Shown one piece after another: positions 1 to 7,914 of a stretch of 43,323 bases of DNA (positions are counted from its first letter, which is position 1; each line of letters begins with the position of its first letter). Under the pieces are notes generated by a model that searched no databases, was not told where the DNA came from, and worked only from the letters and a program-made list of their open reading frames with translations. A program made the translations under genes and the position numbers. Origin of the DNA: JAFALX01 sp036378495 (GTDB lineage Bacteria > Chloroflexota > Dormibacteria > Aeolococcales > Aeolococcaceae); contig DASUWI010000082.1 in NCBI GenBank assembly GCA_036378495.1, positions 1-43,323 on the forward strand, in the 5' to 3' direction.

Positions 1-699
1 ACCACGGGGGCGATCTCGGAGGCGCCGGGGACGTACACCGTGGGTGAGGTGGCCGACACCGCGTCGCCGACGCCCCTGACGGACTACAGCACGGGCATCG
101 TGTGCAAGAACGGGAGCACCACCGTGGCCAGTGGCAGCAGCACCACGCAAGCGGTGAGCGTGGACAGCGGCCAGAACATCACCTGCACGATCACCAACAC
201 GCGCAAAGCGACTGGCACATCAAAGCTGGAGCCCACCCAGACGACGTGCGGTCAGTTCCTCAGCAGCAGCGTGCCGCCAATTTCCGGTGTGACCTATTCG
301 GTCAAGAGTGGCGTGATCAACTCGGCCGCGCCCGGTGTGTTCTTCTACTACACCACCTTCAACGCTCCGAGCGGTGGCGGCTCCTTCACCGTCACGATCA
401 CGGAGAGCAACAACGGTCCCACGGGTTGGCCGAACTTCAAGGTCGCGACCGGCAAGAGCGTCACGCTGTACGGCGCCAACTGCAATGTGATCAGCAGCAC
501 GGTGGGCAGCTCAGCACCGATCACTGTCACAGTTCCGTCGTCGACTGCGAATCAACAGTTCGTGATCGGCGTCAAGTTCGACTCGACGAGCATCAAGGGA
601 GCGAAAACGACCACCAAGCCAACTGTGGTGTATACCTTTGGAACCGTGATCCAGAGCTTCACCACCACGAGTGCGTCGCTGACGCTTTCGCCCAGGTAG
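1..699 (+). CDS. Secreted surface protein with prealbumin-like repeat (5' partial)
   Basis: The reading frame is open at the left edge, so the N-terminus lies outside the window. The first ~75 residues (pattern SEAPGTYTVGE ... CTITNT) look like a prealbumin-like/SpaA-type beta-sandwich, a fold common in adhesins and surface proteins of high-GC bacteria. The remaining ~155 residues form a second, Thr/Ser/Val-rich beta domain with two cysteines (TTCGQF and GANCNV) that could form a disulfide. There is no LPXTG motif and no C-terminal membrane segment, so this end of the protein is probably free outside the cell. I do not recognise a specific function. The next gene is a small lipoprotein 11 bases downstream. 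Confidence 0.75.
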   Translation, partial: TTGAISEAPGTYTVGEVADTASPTPLTDYSTGIVCKNGSTTVASGSSTTQAVSVDSGQNITCTITNTRKATGTSKLEPTQTTCGQFLSSSVPPISGVTYSVKSGVINSAAPGVFFYYTTFNAPSGGGSFTVTITESNNGPTGWPNFKVATGKSVTLYGANCNVISSTVGSSAPITVTVPSSTANQQFVIGVKFDSTSIKGAKTTTKPTVVYTFGTVIQSFTTTSASLTLSPR

Positions 700-710
700 T
701 GCGCAAGGGA

Positions 711-1199
711 GTGTGGCCGGCCCATGGCCGGCTGCCTCGCTCCGGGATTCGTTGCACCTCCTCACTGGGAAGGTCGCGGGTCCTGATCGCGGGCGGCCCC
801 GCCATGACCCTGTTGTTCGTGCTCGCAGCGTGCGGCGGCCCGTCCACACCGGGCAGCGGAGCCTCAGTTACGGCTTCTACCGGCAGTACCTCGAGCACCG
901 CTGCGGCGATCCCCCGGGCCGGTACGACGAGCATCGTGGCCACGATCTCTCCCGTTCGGCGATCTGCCACCGAGACAGTCAAGGTCGCTGCTGCACCGGG
1001 CAGTTCGTGCACGCTCGCCGTCAGCACCAGCGCGAAACGTGCGGTCACCATTGGTACCAGTGCCACGCAACCGGCTGACAGCCACGGGGTTGCCACGTGG
1101 TCCTGGACAGTGAGCCCGACGATGGCCAACGGCACCTATACGCTCAACGTCGCGTGCAAGCCAGGGGCCACGTCGACGAGCACGATCAGCGTCGACTAG
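711..1199 (+). CDS. Small Ig-like lipoprotein
   Basis: The segment GRSRVLIAGG...TLLFVLAAC has an Arg-containing n-region, a hydrophobic core and a lipobox (LAAC, followed by GG), so this is a predicted lipoprotein. After a Ser/Thr-rich linker comes a ~75-residue beta domain with two Cys (SSCTLAV and NVACKPG) and the motif HGVATWSWTV, as in bacterial Ig-like domains of secreted proteins. Start choice: GTG at 711 keeps the whole signal peptide. The ATG at 804 would leave a signal with no positive charge and is less likely; GTG at 699 is also possible. The gene is co-directional with the upstream surface protein and may be co-transcribed. Function unknown. Confidence 0.6.
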   Translation: MWPAHGRLPRSGIRCTSSLGRSRVLIAGGPAMTLLFVLAACGGPSTPGSGASVTASTGSTSSTAAAIPRAGTTSIVATISPVRRSATETVKVAAAPGSSCTLAVSTSAKRAVTIGTSATQPADSHGVATWSWTVSPTMANGTYTLNVACKPGATSTSTISVD

Positions 1200-1207
1200 C
1201 AGGCTCC

Positions 1208-1597
1208 TCAGCCGACGGAGATGCCGCAACCTGCGATGACGGCCTTCGTGTGAAACCGATTCACTGTGATGGTGTATTGCCCCGGCGCCGTCGCCGCCAA
1301 CGCGGTGGTCTCCAACGCCCCGCCGGCGCCGGCAAACACCGCTACGCCCTCGGTCCAGCCCGTGGGGGTTATGGCAAAGACGGAGTACCACCTCGACGAG
1401 GCGAGGCCGGTGGCCTGGATGTCAAGCCACGGCCCTGGAGCATCGGGTGGTTGGAGGGTCACCTGTGCTGCGGAGCAGCGTGCCGCTGATGTGGATCCGG
1501 CCGCCGCGCGAGGCGTGGTACCGACGATCGTGACGGCACAAGCCGCGGCGACAGCGAGCACCGCGCGAACGGCGACGTGATTGGTGGTTCGCTTCAC
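1208..1597 (-). CDS. Small secreted protein under c-di-GMP riboswitch
   Basis: A 129-residue protein with a classic signal peptide (MKRTTNHVAVRAVLAVAAACAV, cut near PRAAAG). The mature part has two Cys (AARCSAAQ and IAGCGISVG) and a motif SRWYSVFAITPTGWTEG, suggesting one exported beta-rich domain. GTG at 1597 is chosen because GGAGGA lies 7 bases upstream (1605-1610). An upstream in-frame start would fall inside the riboswitch leader and is rejected. The leader holds a GEMM-I aptamer (1657-1740), so expression should respond to cyclic di-GMP, the signal that governs the switch between motility and surface attachment. I do not recognise the family; a role at the cell surface is inferred from export and regulation only. 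Confidence 0.7.
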   Translation of the reverse strand: MKRTTNHVAVRAVLAVAAACAVTIVGTTPRAAAGSTSAARCSAAQVTLQPPDAPGPWLDIQATGLASSRWYSVFAITPTGWTEGVAVFAGAGGALETTALAATAPGQYTITVNRFHTKAVIAGCGISVG

Positions 1598-1656
1598 TGG
1601 CTGGTCCTCCACCGAGCACTTGGGCACGCGGTGGTGACCTCGCATCACCTGCACGC
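1598..1656 (-). promoter_or_regulatory. Putative riboswitch expression platform
   Basis: Between the aptamer and the GTG start, the minus strand can form GGTGA/TCACC and then CACCG (1629-1633) paired with CGGTG (1610-1614). The second 3' arm abuts and shares a base with the Shine-Dalgarno GGAGGA (1605-1610). The two hairpins share one base and so compete slightly. No U-run follows, so control of translation initiation looks more likely than termination. Whether c-di-GMP turns the gene on or off cannot be read from the sequence. Confidence 0.45.
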
Positions 1657-1740
1657 CGTTCGGCGACCCGGCTGACTGGTCGGGCTCCCAGTTCCGTGGC
1701 TTTGCGTCCCCGCCTCACGACGGGTTTGCCCTTTGCAACG
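1657..1740 (-). ncRNA. Cyclic di-GMP-I (GEMM-I) riboswitch aptamer
   Basis: Read on the minus strand, the segment shows the GEMM-I hallmarks in order: AAAGGGCAAACCC, then CCCGTC/GGCGGG pairing around a GTGA (GNRA) tetraloop, then GGGACGCAAAGCC, then an ACTGG/CCAGT hairpin, then GCCGGGTCGCCG. The ends pair as CGTT with AACG to close P1. Aligned from memory to the Vibrio Vc2 aptamer, the ligand-reading base (G20, middle of AGGGCAAA, near 1730) is G, which fits c-di-GMP rather than the cGAMP-type A20 variant. It lies 60 bases upstream of the secreted-protein gene on the same strand. No GGDEF or EAL protein is in the window. Confidence 0.93.
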
Positions 1741-1846
1741 ACAGACGGAGCGTAGCGTCGGTGCTGCTCACAGCCCCCGGGAGCCACGGTTCCGTGACGC
1801 CCGAGCGACCGCTCTACAACAGCAGGTCAGGGCGCCAGAACGCCTC

Positions 1847-3124
1847 TCACGGCTCTTCGCTGGTGATCCTGCGTTCGTCGGCCGACTGCCCCACGATCAG
1901 CCGCACCGGACGATCGTAGAAGAAGTAGTTCCAGGCCCAGGTGACAAAGACGATCACCCGGCTGCGGAATCCGATCAGGTACAGCAGGTGCACGAACACC
2001 CACATCAGCCAACCGAGAAGCCCGTCGACCTTGATGGGACCGAGCTGGACCACAGCTGCGCCGCGGCCCACGGTCGCCATCGTGCCCTTGTCGAGGTACC
2101 GGAATCGCGGGTCGGGCTTGCCGTCCAACCGCGCCTCGATGACGCGCGCCACATGCTTGCCCTGCTGGATGGCGACCGGAGCCAGCATCGGCAGCGGTTC
2201 GCCGCGATGCTCGAACTCGGCGGCGTCCCCGATGACGAACACCTCGTCGTGGCCGGGCACGTTGAGCGCAGGGGTGACACGCACCCGCCCCAGGCTCGAG
2301 GGCTCGACGCCGAGCCGCTCGGCCACCGGGGTCGCCCGCACCCCCGCGGTCCACACCACGGTCTCCGCGTTGATCCGCCGCCCCGAGTCGAGCACGAGCG
2401 TGTGGTCGTCGACATCCTTCACGAACCGGCCCACCAACACCTCGACGCCCATGCGCTTGAGCCGTCGCGTGGCATCGCGGCTCAGGCCCTTGGAGAAGCC
2501 GCCGAGCACGCGGTCCGAGCCCTCGATCAGCACCACGCGTGCCTGGTTCACGTCGAGCCGCGGGAAGTCCTTGGGCAGCACATGGCGGATGAGCTCGGCG
2601 AGCGCTCCCGAGTACTCCACACCGGTGGGGCCGGCGCCGGCGATCGCGAACGTGAGCAGGCGGCGGCGCTCCGTGGGGTCGGTGCACGTGGACGCGGCCT
2701 CGAAGGCACGCAGCACGTGGGCGCGCAGCGCCAGCGCCTCGGGCAGGTCCTTGAGACCGATGGCGCGCTCCTCGAGGCCGGTGATGCCGAAGAAGTTCGT
2801 CGCGCTGCCGGTGGCCAGCACGAGCGTGTCAAAGCGCTCATCCCCCGCCGACGTGTGCAGACGGTGCCGCTCGAGGTCGACGCCCGTCACCTCCGCCATG
2901 AGCACGTCGACGTTGCGCGCGTGGCGCAGCACCGCGCGCACCGGGTGGGCAACGTCGGAGGGGTCGATCAGGCCCGACGCCACCTGGTACAGCAGCGGCG
3001 AGAACAGGTGGTAGTTGTGGCGATCGACGAGCAGCACGTCGACGGGCGCGGGCGCCAGCTGTTTTGCGGCGTTCAGGCCGCCGAACCCGGCGCCGACGAT
3101 GACCACGCGGGGGCGCGGTCTCAC
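1847..3124 (-). CDS. ndh: Type II NADH dehydrogenase (NDH-2)
   Basis: A 425-residue FAD-dependent pyridine nucleotide-disulfide oxidoreductase family protein that oxidises NADH and reduces quinone without pumping protons. The N-terminal FAD Rossmann motif VVIVGAGFGG is at ~8-17, a second NAD-binding motif AGAGPTGVEY is at ~165, and the FAD-contact motif VFVIGDAAEF with LPMLAPVAIQQG is at ~295-325. The C-terminus is hydrophobic and aromatic (GWLMWVFVHLLYLIGF), the usual membrane-anchoring part of NDH-2. It starts at GTG in a GTGA overlap with the stop of the MFS gene, so it is the third gene of a marR-MFS-ndh operon. Length is normal for the family. Confidence 0.9.
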   Translation of the reverse strand: MRPRPRVVIVGAGFGGLNAAKQLAPAPVDVLLVDRHNYHLFSPLLYQVASGLIDPSDVAHPVRAVLRHARNVDVLMAEVTGVDLERHRLHTSAGDERFDTLVLATGSATNFFGITGLEERAIGLKDLPEALALRAHVLRAFEAASTCTDPTERRRLLTFAIAGAGPTGVEYSGALAELIRHVLPKDFPRLDVNQARVVLIEGSDRVLGGFSKGLSRDATRRLKRMGVEVLVGRFVKDVDDHTLVLDSGRRINAETVVWTAGVRATPVAERLGVEPSSLGRVRVTPALNVPGHDEVFVIGDAAEFEHRGEPLPMLAPVAIQQGKHVARVIEARLDGKPDPRFRYLDKGTMATVGRGAAVVQLGPIKVDGLLGWLMWVFVHLLYLIGFRSRVIVFVTWAWNYFFYDRPVRLIVGQSADERRITSEEP

Positions 3125-4377
3125 TTCGTCGCGGGACGGAGGTGCGCCGCCAGAGACGCCTCGCGCTGCAGCTCGAGCCGTCCGTAGAAGGCCGTGGCCA
3201 GGCTCACGGCGCCGGCGACGACGAACGCCAGCTCTGTCCCACCCACCTGCGCCATCCAGCCGGCGAGCAGACCGCCGAGCGGAGCGGTCCCGAAGAACAC
3301 ATAGCCGTAGATTCCCATGACGCGACCCCGGAGCCGGTCAGGCGTGTTCAGCTGGAGGCTCGCGTTGCTCTGCGAGGAGTACAGCGAGAACGCGAATCCG
3401 AGCGCTGCGAGTGTCACCGCCGCCGCCCACACCACGTGAAGCGGGGACAGTATCAGCTCGGCAGCCGAGAACAGCGCCGCGCCGGCGAGCAGCGCGCGAG
3501 CACTGGTGCGGCCGAGCGACGCAGAGAAGAGTGCGCCGCCCAGGGCTCCGGCGCCGAACGCCGCCGAGATCACCCCGAAGACCTGCGGCCCGGCGTGCAG
3601 GGTCTCCGAGGTCAGCACCGGCAGGAGCACGTTGAAGTTGATGCCAATGGTGGAGATGAACAGCATCATCAACAGCACCGTGCGCAGCAGCGGCGTGTGC
3701 CACGCGAAGCGCACGCCCTCGGCGGCGCCGCGCAGCACGGTCTGCACCTTCTCGTCCCGTGCGACCCGATGCAGCTCGTCCGAATGCATCAACCAGAGCG
3801 CACCGATGACCGCGAGGTAGCTGATCGAGTTGATGAGGAAGCAGAGGCCCACCCCGGCCACGGCGATCAGCGTTCCGGCGATGGCGGGACCGATGATGCG
3901 CGACGCGTTGAACAGGCTGGAGTTCAGCGCGATCGCGTTGGGCAGCTCGGCGCGGCCCACCATCTGCACGGTGAACGCCTGCCGCGCCGGCGTGTCGAGG
4001 ACCGTCACGGTCCCATTGACCGCGACCAGCAGGTACACCTCCCACGGCGACGCATGCCCGCTCAGCGCGAGCCCGGCCAGGGCTGCGGCGCTCAGCGCGA
4101 ACGCCGACTGCGTGGCCATGAGCACCCGGCGCTGGTCCAGCCGGTCGGCAAACGCGCCTCCGAACAGACCAAAAAGAGCGTACGGCCCGAACTGACAGGC
4201 GGCGAGCACACCAACTGCGATCGGCGAGTGCGTCAGCACGACGATGAACCACGCCGCGGCGACGTTCTGCATCCATGTGCCGCTGATCGAGATGACCTGG
4301 CCGTAGAAGTACAGCCGGTAGTTGCGGTGATGGCGCAGGCTGCTGAAGGTGCGGCGCGAGACCGAGGCGACGCTCAT
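3121..4377 (-). CDS. MFS transporter, drug-exporter type
   Basis: A 418-residue major facilitator with ~12 hydrophobic segments, closest in pattern to the EntS/DHA3-like exporters (MFS_3). The motif-A loop GAFADRLDQRRVL follows TM2 near residue 80. The N-terminus RRTFSSLRHHRNYRLYFYGQ is typical of this group. ATG at 4377 is chosen because it makes an ATGA overlap with the stop of the upstream marR gene; longer in-frame starts would run through marR. Substrate cannot be told from sequence. Its position behind a MarR regulator suggests an efflux pump induced by a small lipophilic compound. Confidence 0.88.
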   Translation of the reverse strand: MSVASVSRRTFSSLRHHRNYRLYFYGQVISISGTWMQNVAAAWFIVVLTHSPIAVGVLAACQFGPYALFGLFGGAFADRLDQRRVLMATQSAFALSAAALAGLALSGHASPWEVYLLVAVNGTVTVLDTPARQAFTVQMVGRAELPNAIALNSSLFNASRIIGPAIAGTLIAVAGVGLCFLINSISYLAVIGALWLMHSDELHRVARDEKVQTVLRGAAEGVRFAWHTPLLRTVLLMMLFISTIGINFNVLLPVLTSETLHAGPQVFGVISAAFGAGALGGALFSASLGRTSARALLAGAALFSAAELILSPLHVVWAAAVTLAALGFAFSLYSSQSNASLQLNTPDRLRGRVMGIYGYVFFGTAPLGGLLAGWMAQVGGTELAFVVAGAVSLATAFYGRLELQREASLAAHLRPATK

Positions 4378-4838
4378 CGTTGCGAGACCAGTGCCGAGAG
4401 CGCATCGACGGCGTCCGCGATGCGCCCTCGCTCCTCCGGACTCAGCGCCCCGAGGCGCGCCGCCAGCCACGCGGTGCGACGTGAGCGCACGCGGCGCAGC
4501 AGTGCCGTCCCCGCGGGGGTGGCGGCCAGGCCGACGCGCCGGCGATCGCCGTTGCTGTCCCGGACCCGGGTGACGTAGCCGCCCGCCTGCAGCCGGTCCG
4601 CTGCCGTGCAGACCGATGGCGCCGACATGCCCTCGCGCGCGGCCAGGTCGGCGATGCCGATGCCGGGACGGTCTTCGATTGCCGCGAGCAGCGAGATCTG
4701 TCCCGCCGAGATGCCCTGGGTCTGGGCCTCACGGCGCAGGTGGCGATTGAGGTGGAGCAGCACCGGCCGGAGGCGGTTGGCGATGCCCACCGGTTCGGTC
4801 GCCTGTCGCGAGGGATTCGTCGCGGTCCGTGGTGCCAT
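4374..4838 (-). CDS. MarR family transcriptional regulator
   Basis: A 154-residue winged-helix regulator. The core QGISAGQISLLAAIEDRPGI, the recognition helix region SAPSVCTAADRLQAGG and the wing YVTRVRDSNGDRRRVGLAAT are typical of MarR proteins, which bind as dimers to operators and release on binding phenolic or other small ligands. It is the first gene of a three-gene operon (ATGA overlap with the exporter, then ndh). A TATAAT box ends 8 bases before the ATG, in a sharply AT-rich island, so the message is probably leaderless and the repressor probably controls its own operon at that site. Confidence 0.9.
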   Translation of the reverse strand: MAPRTATNPSRQATEPVGIANRLRPVLLHLNRHLRREAQTQGISAGQISLLAAIEDRPGIGIADLAAREGMSAPSVCTAADRLQAGGYVTRVRDSNGDRRRVGLAATPAGTALLRRVRSRRTAWLAARLGALSPEERGRIADAVDALSALVSQR

Positions 4839-4846
4839 CCAATGTC

Positions 4847-4864
4847 ATTATATATGCTAACTAA
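4847..4864 (-). promoter_or_regulatory. AT-rich promoter/operator of marR-MFS-ndh
   Basis: The minus strand reads TTAGTTAGCATATATAAT here, the most AT-rich spot in this part of the window. TATAAT (4847-4852) is a perfect -10 box; the expected start of transcription (about 4840) nearly coincides with the ATG at 4838. No good -35 is visible. The TTAGTTAG direct repeat and the TATATA core could be the MarR operator, which is an inference from position. Confidence 0.65.
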
Positions 4865-4887
4865 TCACCCAGCGCAACCCGGCGCCT

Positions 4888-7767
4888 CTAGCCCTCCCTG
4901 GCCACCCACGCGGCGATCTGACTGCGCGAGCGCAGGTCGAGCTTGTCGAGGATGTGCTGCACGTGGTTGTCCGCCGTGCGGCTGCTGATGTGCATGGCGT
5001 CCGCGATCTCGCGGCTGGTCAATCCCTCGGCGACCAGGCGCGCGATCTCCATCTCTCGCGGTGTCAGCACCCGCGCCTGACGGGTGCCCAGGCGCAGCGC
5101 TTCGTGCAGGGCGGCCGCCCGCGCGCGCAGCGGAGACATGCCCAGTCGCTCTGCCGTCGCCAGGCAGCCGGTGACCAGCGGCAGCGCACGCGCCGCATCT
5201 CCGTCGCGCGCGCGAACGTGCAGCGTGAGCGCGAGCTCGTAGCCCGACTCGGCTGCCCAGGGCCGCATCCCCGCCCGATGCTCCCGTTCGATCGCGCGCT
5301 CGAAGTGACGCACCGCGGTGTCGATCCGACCCAGTGCGCGCGCCAGCAGGCCGAGCACCCGCTCGACCGAGCCGAAACAGGCGACAGCTCCGGCGCCGGC
5401 GGAGGCGAACAGATCCGCCCAGGGCAGCAGCAGCTGGTAGAGGATCGCGCTGTCCTGGCGCCTGCCGAGCGCGGCTGCGACGATGCTGCGGTGTGCCGTG
5501 GCGACGAGCACCGCCGGCGGCATGACTCCTGACACCGACGCAAGCGGCGTTGTGTCGAACAGCTCCGCCGCGACGTCGACGTTGCCCCGCGACAGCTGCA
5601 GCATGCTTCGCGAGAGCCGATCGAGCACCACCCAGGTGGGCAGACGTCCGACGCCCACCGCCCCGTCGAGCTGCGCCAGCGCCGCCTCGGCGGATGCCGT
5701 GTCGCCCCCCGTGAGCAAGCTGAGCAGCACCTCCTGAACCTGCAGCCGGAACCGCGCCAGCTGCCCCGCGGAGCTGGCGTACCGGTCGCCGGCGGCGGCG
5801 GCGCGGCGCGCCGCTGTGAAGTCGCCCCGCGAGTGCGCGACCGCGAACCGGAGGCGTTCGAGGTGCCAGCTCGCCAACGGCAGGCGGATGCGCTCGACCA
5901 ACGTCGCCACGGCACCGGCCTCCGCGTCCGCGTCATCCAGCCGTCCCTGCTGCAGCGCGACGTCGAAGCGCCACAGCCGGGCCCAGAACTCGTTCACCCG
6001 GTTGCGCTCTGCCTGCGCGATCTCGAGCATGCGCTCGGCGAGCAGGATCCGTTCCTCGAGTCCGGCGGCGTCGGTGCGCGCGGTGTGCCGGGCGCGCAGC
6101 GCGGCGACGATCGTCGCGCTGTCGCCGGTCTCGTCCGCGATGTCGAGTGCCTGCCGGCTGAGCGGTTCGAGTGCGGTGTAGTCGCCTCCGAGGTAGAGAG
6201 CCGCCGTGGTCCGCTGCGAGAGCAGCCGGCTGCGAACAGTCAACGCACCGGCAGGCAGCCGGGCGAGTGCCTCGTCGCACAGGTCGGCGATCACGGCGCT
6301 CACCTTGGGATCGCCCACGCCCTCGAGCACGAGCGCCGCCTCTGCGATGAGCGTCACATCGGCCGCAGCCCTCCCGGCGCCGGCGGCCTGCTCGCACAGC
6401 GTGAGCGCAGGCTCGAGCTCGCCGGCGAGGAAGCGGGCACGCGCCGCGCTGAGCCAGAGGCGAGCGCGGTGGGCGGCGTCCGGAGCGAGGTGCGCTTCCG
6501 CCGCGGCGGCGTAGAGGCGCGCCGCCTCCTCGTAGGCCAGCTGCGCCATGGCGGCATCCGCCGCCTCGGTGGCGATCGACGCGGCGTGCTCGGCGTGCCC
6601 GCCCGGTGCCGCCTGCAGCCAGTGATACGCGAGCTGGCTCAACTCGGGTGCGCGATCGGCGCGAGCAGCACGTTCCAGCTCGGTGGCGATGCGCGTGTGC
6701 CACTGCACGCGCTGTGCCGCGGTGAGCTCGGAGTACAACGCGTCGCGAACGAGTGAGTGCATGAACGTGTAGTCCATCCGGTCGCCGGCTTGGCTGAGCA
6801 CGCCGGCGGTCGCTGCTTCGTCGAACCGCTGCAGAACGTCGGCCAGCGGCGCCTCGAGGGCCGCCGCAACGAGCGTGGGCGACGGTCGAACGCCCGCCAC
6901 CGATGCGACCTCCAGAACCTGCTGGCACGTCGGGCTCAGCCGGCTCACGTGGCGCGCGATGACGTCGCGCGCCGCCTGCGGGATCTCGCGGCTCACGTCG
7001 GCGGACTCGCTCTGCAGGAGATGTCCGAACTCGGTCACAAAGAACGGATTGCCGTCGGTGCGGGCATGCAGACGACGCACAGCATCGTCGGGCATGCGGG
7101 TTCCGGTGAGATCCGCGAGGCGCTCCGCCACCTCCTCGCAACTGAAGCCGCCGAGCTCGATGCGCGCCGTCCCCTCGAGCCGCGACAGCTGTGCCAGCGT
7201 CTGGCGGAGCGGCTCCTCGCGCGCGAGCACGACATTGCGATGCGCCACGACCAGGAGGGCGCGCGCACCGTCCCACTCCTGGGCGACGTGTTCCAGCAAA
7301 CGCAGCGACGGCGTGTCGGCCCAGTGGAGATCATCGAGGAGGACGACCAGCCCCCTGGCTCGAGCAATCTCTCGCAGGCGGCGGCCGAGGGCGTCGAACA
7401 CCCGGAACCGCGCGTCGCCCGGCGCCAGGCCGCCGGGTGCGGCGCCGCCCCCCTCGAGCCCGGTCTGCACGATCATCGAAAGCAGGGACGCGTCACCGGA
7501 GCGCGGTGCCGGCGCGTCGCCTATCTCATCCGCAGAGTCCAAAACCTGCCGCCACGGCCAGTAGGGGGGCGCCCCCTCGGCCTCGACCGCCCTGCCCCAC
7601 AGCACGGGCACCTCGCCGGCCACCCGGGCCACCTCGCTCAGCAGGCGGGTCTTGCCGATGCCCGCCTCCCCGGAGAGCACCACGATGCGCCCGCGGCCGG
7701 ACAGCGACTCCGCAAGTGCTCGCCCGATCGCGTCGAGCTCTCGCTGGCGCCCCACACACCGTGTCAC
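4888..7767 (-). CDS. LuxR family (LAL-type) ATPase transcriptional regulator
   Basis: A 959-residue large ATP-binding LuxR-type regulator. An AAA_16 ATPase domain is N-terminal, with Walker A GEAGIGKT (33-40) and Walker B VVLLDDLHWAD (~145). A long helical, TPR-like region follows (~350-880). The C-terminal GerE-type helix-turn-helix runs from VLTPREMEIARLVAEG (~900) through LTSREIADAMHISSRTADNHVQ. Such MalT-like proteins sense a ligand through the TPR part and activate nearby catabolic or secondary-metabolism genes. It is divergent from the FAD monooxygenase with a 147-base shared control region, so that gene is its likely target. The start is GTG at 7767, just before VGRQREL. Confidence 0.92.
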   Translation of the reverse strand: MTRCVGRQRELDAIGRALAESLSGRGRIVVLSGEAGIGKTRLLSEVARVAGEVPVLWGRAVEAEGAPPYWPWRQVLDSADEIGDAPAPRSGDASLLSMIVQTGLEGGGAAPGGLAPGDARFRVFDALGRRLREIARARGLVVLLDDLHWADTPSLRLLEHVAQEWDGARALLVVAHRNVVLAREEPLRQTLAQLSRLEGTARIELGGFSCEEVAERLADLTGTRMPDDAVRRLHARTDGNPFFVTEFGHLLQSESADVSREIPQAARDVIARHVSRLSPTCQQVLEVASVAGVRPSPTLVAAALEAPLADVLQRFDEAATAGVLSQAGDRMDYTFMHSLVRDALYSELTAAQRVQWHTRIATELERAARADRAPELSQLAYHWLQAAPGGHAEHAASIATEAADAAMAQLAYEEAARLYAAAAEAHLAPDAAHRARLWLSAARARFLAGELEPALTLCEQAAGAGRAAADVTLIAEAALVLEGVGDPKVSAVIADLCDEALARLPAGALTVRSRLLSQRTTAALYLGGDYTALEPLSRQALDIADETGDSATIVAALRARHTARTDAAGLEERILLAERMLEIAQAERNRVNEFWARLWRFDVALQQGRLDDADAEAGAVATLVERIRLPLASWHLERLRFAVAHSRGDFTAARRAAAAGDRYASSAGQLARFRLQVQEVLLSLLTGGDTASAEAALAQLDGAVGVGRLPTWVVLDRLSRSMLQLSRGNVDVAAELFDTTPLASVSGVMPPAVLVATAHRSIVAAALGRRQDSAILYQLLLPWADLFASAGAGAVACFGSVERVLGLLARALGRIDTAVRHFERAIEREHRAGMRPWAAESGYELALTLHVRARDGDAARALPLVTGCLATAERLGMSPLRARAAALHEALRLGTRQARVLTPREMEIARLVAEGLTSREIADAMHISSRTADNHVQHILDKLDLRSRSQIAAWVAREG

Positions 7768-7914
7768 GTCACGCGTCTCCCCAGGCCGGGATCGTACCCG
7801 CGGCCGCGAGGTGAGTAGCGGAAATGAGCGACATCACCGATTTCCCCCGCGGCCCCGCCGCCTAGCGTGCGTCGTGACAGCCGACGCTCCCTGCGGGCTG
7901 GAGGAGAAGGTTTC
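7768..7914. promoter_or_regulatory. Divergent control region, LuxR regulator / FAD monooxygenase
   Basis: A 147-base non-coding gap between two divergent genes. A TAGCGT (7863-7868) could be the -10 box for the monooxygenase, giving a ~40-base leader with the strong ribosome site GGAGGAGAAGG at 7901-7911. On the minus strand TACGAT (7788-7793) could serve the regulator. The stretch GATTTCCCCCGCGG (7840-7853) is a candidate activator site but is not a clean palindrome. No hairpin or riboswitch is evident. Confidence 0.4.

Noticed and set aside
1598..1654. Longer N-terminus of the secreted protein
   Set aside because: It would start inside the riboswitch leader and put a charged stretch before the signal peptide; GTG 1597 has the ribosome site.
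1733..3187. 484-residue open frame on the plus strand opposite the NDH-2 gene
   Set aside because: Composition is His/Arg/Gln-rich with no motif; it is the antisense shadow of a clear flavoprotein in GC-rich DNA.
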